A DNA stretch of 12,406 nt from Acidobacteriota bacterium (GCA_003153585.1 PLZZ01000092.1:4576-16981), one strand, 5' to 3'; positions 6,026 through 12,406 are shown, counted from the stretch's first letter. Numbers and translations are program-made. The notes: a model not told the origin generated them from the letters alone.

Positions 6026-6956
6026 TCGTCAGCGTCCAGCCTTCTTCAGGACTGCACCCTTCTTCATTTCTGCTATTCTCTTTCGCGTGCGAAATTCGTT
6101 TCGATTCACAACTCTTCTCCTCGTGGCATGCGCTTCCGCCTTGATCGCACGGCCGCAGCTCAGCCAGCCGGCGTTGCGAGCGGCCAAGCAGTCGTCACCG
6201 CAACAAGTTCAACAACCGACTTTAGGTCCGCCGCAAGCTGTGCCGGCACAAACCGGCTTCCAACAAATTGCGCCACCAACGCCAACACATGCGGGACCCG
6301 TAATCGTGCTGGATGCAGCGCATGGCGGGATTGACAATGGCGCGCGCGGCTCGAGTGGAGTGATAGAGAAGGATTTGGTACTGCTGTTCGCACGAGCTGC
6401 GCGTCTCGCGCTGGAGCGCGAAGGTTTTCGAGTGGTAATGACGCGAAACGACGACTCAGACCCGTCCTTCGATGATCGTGCCGCGCTCGCCAATTCCTAT
6501 CGCGATGTGATTTTCGTCAGCTTCCACATTTCCTCCACTGGAGCGCTTCACACCGCTCGCGCTTATTTTTATCAGTTCCCGGACATCATTCCGACCACAG
6601 CCGGCTCCAATAGCAGCGTACCTTCTACGCCTTCTCGTCCCGCAAGAGCACCGGGCTTGGTCGCTTGGGAGGAGGCGCAGCGTCCATACAGGGACGCAAG
6701 TCATCACCTCGCAGATGTGCTGCAGGCAGATTTGGCGCAACGATTTCCGGGGTCTCCAAGCGCGTCTTCCGCGGCGGCGGTGCGAGTATTGCGCTCCGTG
6801 GGGGCGCCTGGGGTCGCAGTCGAAATCTCAAGCGTGACCGTCTCCGATCCGAACGAACTGGGGGCAATGGCGGCGCCGATCTCCACGGCGATCGTACACG
6901 CTATTGTTGCCTCGCGACCGCCTGCCGGCTCGACGGCCGCTCCGGAGGCGAGATAA
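6018..6956 (+). CDS. N-acetylmuramoyl-L-alanine amidase (amidase_3 family)
   Basis: This is a zinc peptidoglycan amidase that cuts the bond between MurNAc and L-Ala. A hydrophobic export segment (about residues 30-45) is followed by a Pro/Gln-rich linker (47-93) and the catalytic domain (94-297). Zinc ligands are His102 (LDAAHGG), Glu117 (GVIEKDL) and His170 (VSFHISS); Glu269 (GVAVEIS) is the catalytic acid. Between His170 and Glu269 the usual SxxAxGxE-type segment is replaced by a Ser/Pro/Thr-rich stretch. The ATG at 6018 overlaps the upstream stop by 8 bp but has no usable Shine-Dalgarno sequence. GTG 6087 in the same frame would give MRNSFRFTTLLLVACASA, a cleaner signal peptide, and sits 7 nt after an extended -10 box. 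Either start is possible. The stop overlaps the next start as TAATG. Confidence 0.85.
   Translation: MPNRQRPAFFRTAPFFISAILFRVRNSFRFTTLLLVACASALIARPQLSQPALRAAKQSSPQQVQQPTLGPPQAVPAQTGFQQIAPPTPTHAGPVIVLDAAHGGIDNGARGSSGVIEKDLVLLFARAARLALEREGFRVVMTRNDDSDPSFDDRAALANSYRDVIFVSFHISSTGALHTARAYFYQFPDIIPTTAGSNSSVPSTPSRPARAPGLVAWEEAQRPYRDASHHLADVLQADLAQRFPGSPSASSAAAVRVLRSVGAPGVAVEISSVTVSDPNELGAMAAPISTAIVHAIVASRPPAGSTAAPEAR
6072..6079 (+). promoter_or_regulatory. Candidate extended -10 promoter before GTG 6087
   Basis: TGC-TATTCT spans 6071-6079 (TG, one base, then a -10-like hexamer). It ends 7 nt before the in-frame GTG at 6087, so transcription would start at or next to the start codon. No -35 match lies at the expected distance. 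It is proposed only as an alternative internal promoter for the amidase gene. Confidence 0.3.
6944..6948 (+). promoter_or_regulatory. Strong Shine-Dalgarno of the GerMN gene
   Basis: GGAGG lies 7 nt before ATG 6956, inside the last codons of the amidase gene. With the TAATG stop/start overlap this points to translational coupling of the two genes. Confidence 0.8.
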
Positions 6957-7594
6957 TGCCGCGTAACCTGAGAATCACGCTCGCGATTTTGGCCGTAGCT
7001 GTGCTGATCGGGTTGATCAGTTTGCGCGGCCTGCATCGGCGTCTCCAGGGATTATCCCAAGGTACGACGACCGAAGAGCAAGCGAGACGCGAACTTCTGG
7101 CACCGGGAATTTCGACGCCGACCGACGCGAAAGTCCAAACAAGAATCTACTGGGCAGCAGGTCCCGACAGAGTTGCGCCAGTGCAGGTGGCCATGGCTCT
7201 CTCGGCTGACCCCGCGCAGCGCGCCAAGCAAGTGTTGAACGAGCTCATCGAAAACCCGCCCGCCGCAGATCAAGGCACAATTCCCGCGGACACAGTGCTC
7301 CTCGGCTTCTACGTGCTCCCGGACGGTACGGCTATCGCGGACTTTTCCGATGCGCTGGCTTCGGAAACACCGTCGGGGATATTGAGCGAGGAAATGGCCG
7401 TCGATTCCATCCGGCTTACGCTGGAAAATAATGTCCCGGGACTCAGCCGCCTGAAAATTTTGATTCACGGCCAGGAGGTGGACACTCTGGCCGGGCACAT
7501 CGATTTGACGGGCTTTTTCGATCTAAACCCTCCGAGCGCTCGACCTCCGGTGTCACCTGCAAGCTCTGCAACGCAGCGCAGCAACAAAAAGTGA
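6956..7594 (+). CDS. GerMN-domain envelope protein
   Basis: The protein has 212 residues: one N-terminal membrane segment (7-24) after a basic MPRNLR, a linker, then a GerMN domain (about 60-190). Typical family features are the A-x3-LxELIENPP stretch (91-102), GTIPADTVLLGFYVLPDGTA (107-126) with following DFSDAL, and SIRLTLENNVPGLSRLKILI (151-170) followed by HGQEV. The tail is Pro/Ser-rich. GerMN was named from Bacillus GerM, which takes part in sporulation and germination. In non-sporeformers the domain is thought to act in the cell envelope and often accompanies an amidase, as here. No catalytic residues are known. It overlaps the amidase stop by one base and precedes rph and rdgB, the same order as in Bacillus. 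There is no sign of sporulation genes here, so an envelope role is the better reading. Confidence 0.85.
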   Translation: MPRNLRITLAILAVAVLIGLISLRGLHRRLQGLSQGTTTEEQARRELLAPGISTPTDAKVQTRIYWAAGPDRVAPVQVAMALSADPAQRAKQVLNELIENPPAADQGTIPADTVLLGFYVLPDGTAIADFSDALASETPSGILSEEMAVDSIRLTLENNVPGLSRLKILIHGQEVDTLAGHIDLTGFFDLNPPSARPPVSPASSATQRSNKK

Positions 7595-7689
7595 GGCTTG
7601 CCCTCGATACGACCTCTTGCACGAAACCCATTGAAAGGAATGAGCTCTACGGATACCAGCGCACGGGTTAGTTTTGTTTCCGCGATGTG

Positions 7690-7718
7690 TTGACACTCGC
7701 CCCTGCAGTGGTCAAACT
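7690..7718 (+). promoter_or_regulatory. Candidate promoter of rph-rdgB
   Basis: A perfect -35 TTGACA (7690-7695) is followed after 17 bp by CAAACT (7713-7718), which keeps the A at position 2 and T at position 6 of the -10 but is otherwise weak. The start would be near 7725, leaving a leader of about 50 nt before TTG 7774. The 179-bp gap after the GerMN gene makes a separate promoter reasonable. Confidence 0.4.
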
Positions 7719-7759
7719 TACTAGCGCAGGTCTCAGCCATCCTGGCTTTCAATCTCAAA

Positions 7760-7765
7760 GAGGAG
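7760..7765 (+). promoter_or_regulatory. Ribosome binding site choosing the TTG start of rph
   Basis: GAGGAG, within AAAGAGGAG, lies 8 nt before TTG 7774. It selects this codon over the upstream in-frame TTG at 7687, which would add 29 residues foreign to the family. Confidence 0.85.
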
Positions 7766-7773
7766 ATTTCATC

Positions 7774-8511
7774 TTGCGAACAGACGGACGCGCCGCCGAC
7801 CAATTGCGGCCGGTGAAAATCACACCCGACTTTATTCCACACGCGGAAGGAAGCGCGTTGATTGAAGCGGGACAGACACGCGTGATCGTAACAGCGACGG
7901 TGGAAGACGGTGTGCCGGGGTTCTTGAAAGGTTCGGGCAAAGGCTGGGTGACAGGTGAATACGGAATGCTGCCACGCTCGACCGAGAACCGAACGCCACG
8001 GGAATCCAGCCGCGGCCGCCAATCGGGCCGAACGCTGGAAATCCAACGGATGATCGGGCGAACGCTTCGAGCGGTAACGGATTTAAAAGCGTTGGGCGAG
8101 CGAACCGTATGGATTGATTGCGACGTGATCCAGGCCGACGGAGGCACGCGCACTGCCTCGGTTACAGGAGCCTTTGTCGCGCTGGCTCTGTCCCTGGAAC
8201 GAATGGTCGCGGGCGGGATGCTGCGCCGAGTGCCGCTGAAGGATTCGCTGGCGGCCACCAGTGTAGGAATCGTGGAAGACGAATTGCTGCTCGATCTCGC
8301 CTATGAAGAAGATTCTCGCGCGCAAGTGGATATGAACGTGGTGATGACCGGCAGCGGAGAGTTCGTTGAAGTGCAGGCGAGCGCGGAGGGACGTCCGTAC
8401 ACGCAGCGCGAGCTGGAGTTGCTGCTTGCATTGGCCGCGGGCGGAATCCGCAAACTTACGCAGGCGCAGAATGAATTGCTGCACATGAATTTCGCGGGTC
8501 ATGTGCGGTAG
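7774..8511 (+). CDS. rph: Ribonuclease PH
   Basis: This phosphate-dependent 3'-5' exoribonuclease trims tRNA 3' ends and helps degrade structured RNA; it forms a hexamer in the cytoplasm. From TTG 7774 the protein has 245 residues and begins [16 protein letters not shown], the usual family start. With this numbering the known functional residues fall at their classical positions: Arg86 (SGRTLEIQR) and Arg126 ([13 protein letters not shown]) for phosphate, Asp180 and Asp186 ([17 protein letters not shown]) for metal and catalysis. That agreement, with the good Shine-Dalgarno sequence, fixes the start. The C-terminus extends a few residues beyond E. coli RNase PH and appears intact, unlike the frameshifted allele of E. 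coli K-12. rdgB follows after 29 bp, so they are probably co-transcribed. Confidence 0.95.
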   Translation: MRTDGRAADQLRPVKITPDFIPHAEGSALIEAGQTRVIVTATVEDGVPGFLKGSGKGWVTGEYGMLPRSTENRTPRESSRGRQSGRTLEIQRMIGRTLRAVTDLKALGERTVWIDCDVIQADGGTRTASVTGAFVALALSLERMVAGGMLRRVPLKDSLAATSVGIVEDELLLDLAYEEDSRAQVDMNVVMTGSGEFVEVQASAEGRPYTQRELELLLALAAGGIRKLTQAQNELLHMNFAGHVR

Positions 8512-8540
8512 CGGCGCTGCATGCCGGTGGCACCGTATTC

Positions 8541-9128
8541 ATGAAGCTCCTCCTAGCGTCATCCAATCCAGGCAAATTGCGAGAATACCGCGAGCTTGCT
8601 AACGATGCCGGGGTCGAGTTGGATGAGATGCCAAATTTCAGGGAGATCGAATCCTTCGACGAATCTTCTCCGACGTTCGCTGAAAATGCGGCGGGCAAAG
8701 CAATTCACTACAGCCGGTTCACGACCGCAACCATCCTTGCCGACGATTCAGGTTTGGTAGTCCCGGCGCTCAATGGCGCGCCCGGAGTTCACTCCGCGCG
8801 TTATGCCGGATCAAATGCGAGCGACGAGGACCGAATCCGCAAGCTGCTCGGAGAAATGGCAGAAAAAACGGGTGATCAACGGCGCGCCAAGTTTATTTGC
8901 GTCACGGCAATTGCCAGACAAGGCCTTGTTCTCGCGGTCGCTTCCGATTTCGCGCAGGGTCTGCTAACTGAGAAACCGCGCGGCAAAGATGGGTTCGGCT
9001 ATGACCCGATTTTTCTGTTTCAGGAACTCGATCGCACGTACGCTGAGCTCACGCGCAAAGAGAAAAACGTTTATAGCCACCGTGGAAAGGCTTTCAGGAA
9101 GATGCTGTCACTGGCGGCGGGGAGTTAA
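8541..9128 (+). CDS. rdgB: XTP/dITP diphosphatase (HAM1/RdgB family)
   Basis: This house-cleaning enzyme hydrolyses dITP, XTP and ITP to monophosphates and pyrophosphate, which keeps deaminated purines out of DNA and RNA. It is cytoplasmic and usually dimeric. The 195-residue protein shows the family blocks in order: LASSNPGKLREY (5-16) for triphosphate binding, TFAENAAGKA (45-54), LADDSGLVVPALNGAPGVHS (66-85) with the catalytic Asp69, FGYDPIFLF (152-160), and SHRGKAF (179-185) for base recognition. The length is normal. Pairing with rph directly upstream is common and matches Bacillus. The ribosome binding site is weak (GGTGG at 8526-8530), so translation may depend on rph. An out-of-frame ATG at 8521 is not the start. 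Confidence 0.95.
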   Translation: MKLLLASSNPGKLREYRELANDAGVELDEMPNFREIESFDESSPTFAENAAGKAIHYSRFTTATILADDSGLVVPALNGAPGVHSARYAGSNASDEDRIRKLLGEMAEKTGDQRRAKFICVTAIARQGLVLAVASDFAQGLLTEKPRGKDGFGYDPIFLFQELDRTYAELTRKEKNVYSHRGKAFRKMLSLAAGS

Positions 9129-9181
9129 GTTGCCACCTTTTTGCGAGGGCTGCATCTAACCTATCTGCTCCGTCAATATGC

Positions 9182-9211
9182 TTGCTTTCGCACAGCCGAC
9201 GGGGCTACAAA
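9182..9211 (+). promoter_or_regulatory. Weak candidate promoter for egtBD
   Basis: TTGCTT (9182-9187) and TACAAA (9206-9211, four of six) are 18 bp apart, upstream of the egtB ribosome binding site AGAGGA (9235-9240). It is the best pair in the 116-bp gap after rdgB, but the -35 matches at only three positions. Confidence 0.3.
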
Positions 9212-9234
9212 GTAAGCTCGTCTTTTCTCTTCCG

Positions 9235-9240
9235 AGAGGA
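9235..9240 (+). promoter_or_regulatory. Ribosome binding site choosing ATG 9245 for egtB
   Basis: AGAGGA lies 4 nt before ATG 9245. The same frame also has an upstream TTG at 9182, but the extra 21 residues are not protein-like and no Shine-Dalgarno sequence precedes it. Confidence 0.75.
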
Positions 9241-9244
9241 CTCC

Positions 9245-10591
9245 ATGGCAGCCTCGCGCGCCGCAATCGCATTACAGCCGTCTCTTCTTTCTCGACTGGA
9301 AGAAGCACGCGCGCGTACGGACAGTCTTTTTAATCTGCTGCCGCCCAATTCTTTTTACGATCGGCCCGTGCCTGAACGTCATCGCCTGATTTTCTATCTG
9401 GGACATCTCGAAGCATTCGATCAAAATCTGTTGAGCGGCCCGTTGGGATTGGAACCGCAGGACGCCACGCTCGACAAGCTTTTTGCGTTCGGTATCGATC
9501 CGGTGGGCGGCGGTTTGCCCACGGATGTCCCTGGAGATTGGCCGAACATTGCGAATGTTGAAAAATACAAACGGGACGTGCGGGAAAGATTGGACGCGAG
9601 GTTGCGCGACGGAAGTGCACTCAGATCTGGCGACCCGGCGCTCCTAGACGGAACGCTTCTCCATGTCGCGATCGAGCATCGGCTGATGCACGCCGAGACC
9701 CTAGCCTACCTTTTACACAGTCTGCCGCTGGAGAGAAAGACGCCGCAGCCTTCGCCATTTGCCGATCCAAGTCCTGCGCCCGAACAAAGACAAGCGCTGA
9801 TTCCTTCCGGCACTGCCACCCTGGGCCAGCATCCGGGGGAATCATTCGGCTGGGACAATGAATTCGAGACGCAGAAAATCTTTGTCCCGAACTTCTCGAT
9901 TGATGCCTTCCCGGTGACCAATGGACAATATATGAAATTTGTCCAGGCGAGCGGTTATGACGATTCTAGCTACTGGACCGCGGAAGACTGGGCCTGGAAG
10001 ATTCAACAGCGGATGGAACATCCGAATTTCTGGCTGTCTCGTTCAAGTTCCCCATCATCGGCCCCGGACACGCGGTGGGAATATCGCGCAATGTTTGGTA
10101 GCATGCCGCTCCCGGAGTCGTGGCCTGTTTATGTGAGCTACGCAGAAGCGTCGGCGTTTGCACGCTGGGCAGGGAAGAAATTGCCGACCGAGGCGCAGTG
10201 GCACCGCGCTGCTTATGGCACCCCAGAAGGCGGCGAACAAATATATCCATGGGGCGATGCGCCACCGGAAGGTTATCGCGGGAATTTCCATCATCAGCGA
10301 TGGGATCCTACCCCGGTGGACGCGCATTCCGCGGGCGCCAGCGCATTTGGCGTGTTCGATCTTCTGGGCAATGGCTGGGAGTGGACTGCAACGCCTTTTG
10401 GTCCGTTGAACGGCTTCAAACCGTTTCCCTTTTATCCCGGCTATTCCGCGAATTTCTTCGATGGCAAACATTTTGTGATGAAGGGCGGTTCGGCGCGGAC
10501 TGATACTTCTATGGTGCGGCGATCCTTCCGGAATTGGTTTCAGCCACATTATCCGTACGCGTATTCCAGCTTCCGTTGCGTGGAGGAATAG
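9245..10591 (+). CDS. egtB: EgtB-type sulfoxide synthase (ergothioneine biosynthesis)
   Basis: This non-heme iron enzyme uses O2 to join a cysteine thiol to C2 of the imidazole of trimethyl-histidine (hercynine), forming the sulfoxide precursor of ergothioneine. The 448 residues contain an N-terminal DinB-like helical domain (about 13-160). It carries three probable iron ligands, His54 (LGHLEAF) and His145/His149 in the HRLMHAE motif, the pattern known from EgtB structures. A formylglycine-generating-enzyme-like domain follows (about 185-445), with LPTEAQWHRAAYG (313-325), GNGWEWTATPFGP (375-387) and KGGSARTD (413-420). The C-terminus, SFRNWFQPHYPYAYSSFRC, differs from the mycobacterial gamma-glutamylcysteine-using form. 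The partner egtD starts 3 bp downstream. The family is firm; donor choice (cysteine rather than gamma-glutamylcysteine) is inferred from the absence of egtA and egtC. Confidence 0.9.
   Translation: MAASRAAIALQPSLLSRLEEARARTDSLFNLLPPNSFYDRPVPERHRLIFYLGHLEAFDQNLLSGPLGLEPQDATLDKLFAFGIDPVGGGLPTDVPGDWPNIANVEKYKRDVRERLDARLRDGSALRSGDPALLDGTLLHVAIEHRLMHAETLAYLLHSLPLERKTPQPSPFADPSPAPEQRQALIPSGTATLGQHPGESFGWDNEFETQKIFVPNFSIDAFPVTNGQYMKFVQASGYDDSSYWTAEDWAWKIQQRMEHPNFWLSRSSSPSSAPDTRWEYRAMFGSMPLPESWPVYVSYAEASAFARWAGKKLPTEAQWHRAAYGTPEGGEQIYPWGDAPPEGYRGNFHHQRWDPTPVDAHSAGASAFGVFDLLGNGWEWTATPFGPLNGFKPFPFYPGYSANFFDGKHFVMKGGSARTDTSMVRRSFRNWFQPHYPYAYSSFRCVEE
10582..10587 (+). promoter_or_regulatory. Shine-Dalgarno of egtD inside egtB
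   Basis: GGAGGA lies within the last codons of egtB and 7 nt before ATG 10595. With only 3 bp between stop and start, the two ergothioneine genes are almost certainly co-transcribed and probably translationally coupled. Confidence 0.8.
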
Positions 10592-10594
10592 ACG

Positions 10595-11581
10595 ATGGCA
10601 ACTGCTCCGCGATTGACGCCTTCCCTACTTGCCAGCCAGGCCCTGGCCGAATTTTCGTCGGACGTAGTCGTCGGATTAGGCCAGCCGGGCCAGAAGGAAC
10701 TGCCTTCAAAATATTTGTACGATGAAGTAGGCTCGGCGCTATTCGACGTGATCTGCCTGCTGCCCGAGTATGGTTTGAGCCGAGCCGGGATGCGGCTGCT
10801 CAAGCGCTACGCGCCCGACATCATTTCTCGTCTTAACGGCCCGTTCGTGGTTGCTGAGCTCGGCAGCGGCAGCGGCCAGAAAACGCGTTTTTTGCTCGAA
10901 GCGCTTTCGAGGCGGCAGCGCGTTAACTATTACCCCATCGATATTTCGGGTACCGCGCTTCACCGGTGCCAGCAGGAACTCGGCGAGATGGACAGGGTGA
11001 GCATCGTCGGCTTTGAGCGAGCTTATTTGGACGGCTTACAGGAAGTTGCCGCGCGCCGCCGAGATGGTGAACATCTGTTGGTTCTCTTCCTCGGGAGCAC
11101 GATTGGAAACTTCGACCGGCCGGCTGGAGATCAATTTCTACGCGACGTTCGCAACGTGTTGCGGGAAGGCGATGCCCTCTTGCTCGCGACCGACCTCGAA
11201 AAGTCCGTACCGCAATTGCTCTCGGCGTATGACGACGCGGCAGGCGTCACCGCAGCATTTAACAAGAATCTGCTCGCGCGGATCAATCGCGAATTGGACG
11301 GTAATTTCGATCTCTCACACATCGAGCACACCGTCCGGTACGACGAATCCGAGCGGCGCGTGGAAATGCATCTTCGCTCAACAGCATGGCAGCGCGTCAC
11401 GCTTCGCAAAGCGGGATTCAATTTCATTTTGCGCGAAGGCGAAACGATTTGGACGGAAAGTTCGCACAAATATAATCCGCAGGAAGTCCCCCAGATGGGC
11501 GAACGCACAGGATATCGCTGCGCCGGGCAATGGGCTGACTCCGAATGGCCGTTCGCGCAGAACCTTTTTTTCGCGGTGTAA
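10595..11581 (+). CDS. egtD: L-histidine N-alpha-methyltransferase (EgtD)
   Basis: EgtD trimethylates the alpha-amino group of histidine with three S-adenosylmethionine to give hercynine, the substrate of EgtB. The 328-residue cytoplasmic protein has the normal family length. Motifs in order are LPSKYLYDEVGSALFDVI (36-53), ELGSGSGQKTRFLL (88-101) for SAM binding, YPIDIS (113-118), LFLGSTIGNFD (164-174) with the conserved Asn172, AAFNKNLLARINREL (220-234), EMHLRS (257-262) and TESSHKY (287-293), which contacts histidine in characterised EgtD. One variation: the usual PEYYPTR segment reads PEYGLSR at 57-63, so the second Tyr is Gly. It lies 3 bp after egtB. No egtA, egtC or egtE follows; the next gene is nth. 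Confidence 0.93.
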   Translation: MATAPRLTPSLLASQALAEFSSDVVVGLGQPGQKELPSKYLYDEVGSALFDVICLLPEYGLSRAGMRLLKRYAPDIISRLNGPFVVAELGSGSGQKTRFLLEALSRRQRVNYYPIDISGTALHRCQQELGEMDRVSIVGFERAYLDGLQEVAARRRDGEHLLVLFLGSTIGNFDRPAGDQFLRDVRNVLREGDALLLATDLEKSVPQLLSAYDDAAGVTAAFNKNLLARINRELDGNFDLSHIEHTVRYDESERRVEMHLRSTAWQRVTLRKAGFNFILREGETIWTESSHKYNPQEVPQMGERTGYRCAGQWADSEWPFAQNLFFAV

Positions 11582-11631
11582 AAGTCCCCGGAGTGCGCAA
11601 AGGTGCCGGGAGTCGAAGCTTAGCCCGCCCA

Positions 11632-11640
11632 TGATATAGT
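11632..11640 (+). promoter_or_regulatory. Extended -10 promoter of nth
   Basis: TG-A-TATAGT (11632-11640) matches the extended -10 pattern TGnTATAAT at all but one base. It ends 10 nt before ATG 11651, so transcription should begin only a few bases before the start codon. No good -35 lies at 17-18 bp, as is common for extended -10 promoters. The intervening bases hold no Shine-Dalgarno sequence. Confidence 0.55.
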
Positions 11641-11650
11641 TTTCCGCCTG

Positions 11651-12394
11651 ATGCAGAAAAAACTAAAGAAGATTGTTAAGAAAAAACCTGCTGGCAATCG
11701 CGGACCTGCGAAGGCGGCTTCCGCGAAAGCCACCGGCCGCGGCAGCGGGATGCGCGGCGCCAACCCCGACCGTGTTCGCTTGATTCTACGGAAACTGGAT
11801 GAAGCATATCCCGAGGCGAATTGCGCACTCACTCATGAAAATCCTTTTCAACTTCTGATCTCGACCATACTCTCGGCACAATGCACCGATGTTCGCGTGA
11901 ATCAAGTGACGCAGACGCTCTACCAAAAATACCCAAATGCGAAAGCGTTCGCGTATGCAAGTCCGGGAGAACTGCAACAGGACATCCGGCCGACCGGCTT
12001 TTTCCGAAATAAGACGAAATCCATCATGGGCGCAAGCAAGCAGATTGTCGAAGAATTGCGCGGCGAAGTGCCGCGGACGATGGAGGAGTTGCTGAAATTG
12101 CCGGGAGTGGCGCGGAAAACCGCCAACGTCGTGCTCGGGACGGCGTTCGGGATTGCTTCAGGCGTGGTTGTCGATACTCACGTGCTTCGAGTGTCGCGGC
12201 GGCTCGACCTGACAAAAAACACTGACCCGAAAAAAGTGGAGCAGGATTTGATACATATCCTTCCTCGCGAAAAGTGGATTCTGTTCTCTCACCAAATAAT
12301 CTGGCACGGGCGGCGCGTGTGCCATGCGCGCAAGCCCAAATGCATCGAGTGCAATCTCGAGCCGCTGTGCTACTCGAAGGATAAAACCGTTTGA
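11651..12394 (+). CDS. nth: Endonuclease III
   Basis: This bifunctional DNA glycosylase/AP lyase removes oxidised pyrimidines in base excision repair. It has 247 residues, about 35 longer than E. coli Nth because of a Lys/Ala-rich N-terminal tail (1-37, opening MQKKLKKIVKKK). The core matches well: LLISTILSAQCTDVRVN (68-84), the helix-hairpin-helix LPGVARKTANVV (150-161) with catalytic Lys156, VVVDTHVLRVSRRL (172-185) with catalytic Asp175, and the 4Fe-4S loop with Cys224, Cys231, Cys234 and Cys240 in the exact C-x6-C-x2-C-x5-C spacing. ATG 11651 follows an extended -10 closely and lacks a Shine-Dalgarno sequence; an internal ATG at 11750 would remove the tail and cannot be excluded. The 12 bases after its stop run off the window edge. 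Confidence 0.95.
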   Translation: MQKKLKKIVKKKPAGNRGPAKAASAKATGRGSGMRGANPDRVRLILRKLDEAYPEANCALTHENPFQLLISTILSAQCTDVRVNQVTQTLYQKYPNAKAFAYASPGELQQDIRPTGFFRNKTKSIMGASKQIVEELRGEVPRTMEELLKLPGVARKTANVVLGTAFGIASGVVVDTHVLRVSRRLDLTKNTDPKKVEQDLIHILPREKWILFSHQIIWHGRRVCHARKPKCIECNLEPLCYSKDKTV

Positions 12395-12406
12395 ATTTGC
12401 GCCTCC

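Noticed and set aside
6665..6955. Upstream extension of the GerMN gene frame
   Set aside because: It lies in an alternative frame of the amidase coding region; the strong GGAGG and the TAATG overlap fix the start at 6956.
11585..11611. Hairpin around CCCGG / CCGGG after egtD
   Set aside because: A 5-bp stem with a 14-base loop and no T-run; too weak to call a terminator.
11013..11639. A 208-codon frame overlapping egtD on the same strand
   Set aside because: A frame-shifted shadow of egtD, whose motifs are complete and uninterrupted in the other frame.

Overview
The window looks like chromosomal DNA of a member of the Acidobacteriota, or a close relative. This is inferred from moderately high GC, a PEP-CTERM surface protein, an EgtB of the acidobacterial style, a Lys/Ala-rich tail on endonuclease III and a one-piece tmRNA. 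No 16S gene is present, so the taxonomy is an inference. I see no phage, IS, plasmid, CRISPR or defence-system signature; most of the window is core-type sequence.

Layout. Positions 1-151 may hold the 3' end of a plus-strand gene, followed by a small hairpin plus T-run. A well-formed sigma-70 promoter then drives ssrA (tmRNA, 267-620), whose predicted tag ends in ALAA. A secreted PrxQ/BCP peroxiredoxin follows (774-1334). A PEP-CTERM protein is convergent on the minus strand (1389-1907). After a gap of about 300 bp comes an exported Spy/CpxP-like LTxxQ protein (2215-2640). A leader with repeated short motifs precedes an APC-superfamily permease that resembles polyamine uptake transporters (2932-4350). 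All genes from here to the right edge are on the plus strand.

Next are a GMC-family flavoprotein oxidoreductase (4439-6025), an amidase_3 peptidoglycan hydrolase (start at 6018 or 6087, end 6956) and a GerMN-domain membrane protein (6956-7594). Then come RNase PH (rph, 7774-8511) and the XTP/dITP pyrophosphatase (rdgB, 8541-9128). The gerM-rph-rdgB order matches the arrangement known in Bacillus. The last genes are the ergothioneine genes egtB and egtD (9245-10591, 10595-11581) and endonuclease III (nth, 11651-12394).

Functional threads. Cell envelope: amidase, GerMN, PEP-CTERM and the Spy-like protein. RNA quality and ribosome rescue: tmRNA and RNase PH. Oxidative and nucleotide damage control: PrxQ, ergothioneine, RdgB and Nth. 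The most interesting points are the two-gene egtBD set with no egtA/C/E nearby, which suggests the cysteine-using route; the apparent leaderless or near-leaderless starts with extended -10 boxes at nth and possibly the amidase; the tmRNA tag that seems to begin with Gly; and the duplicated motif block before the permease. I found nothing that amounts to a wholly new multi-gene system.
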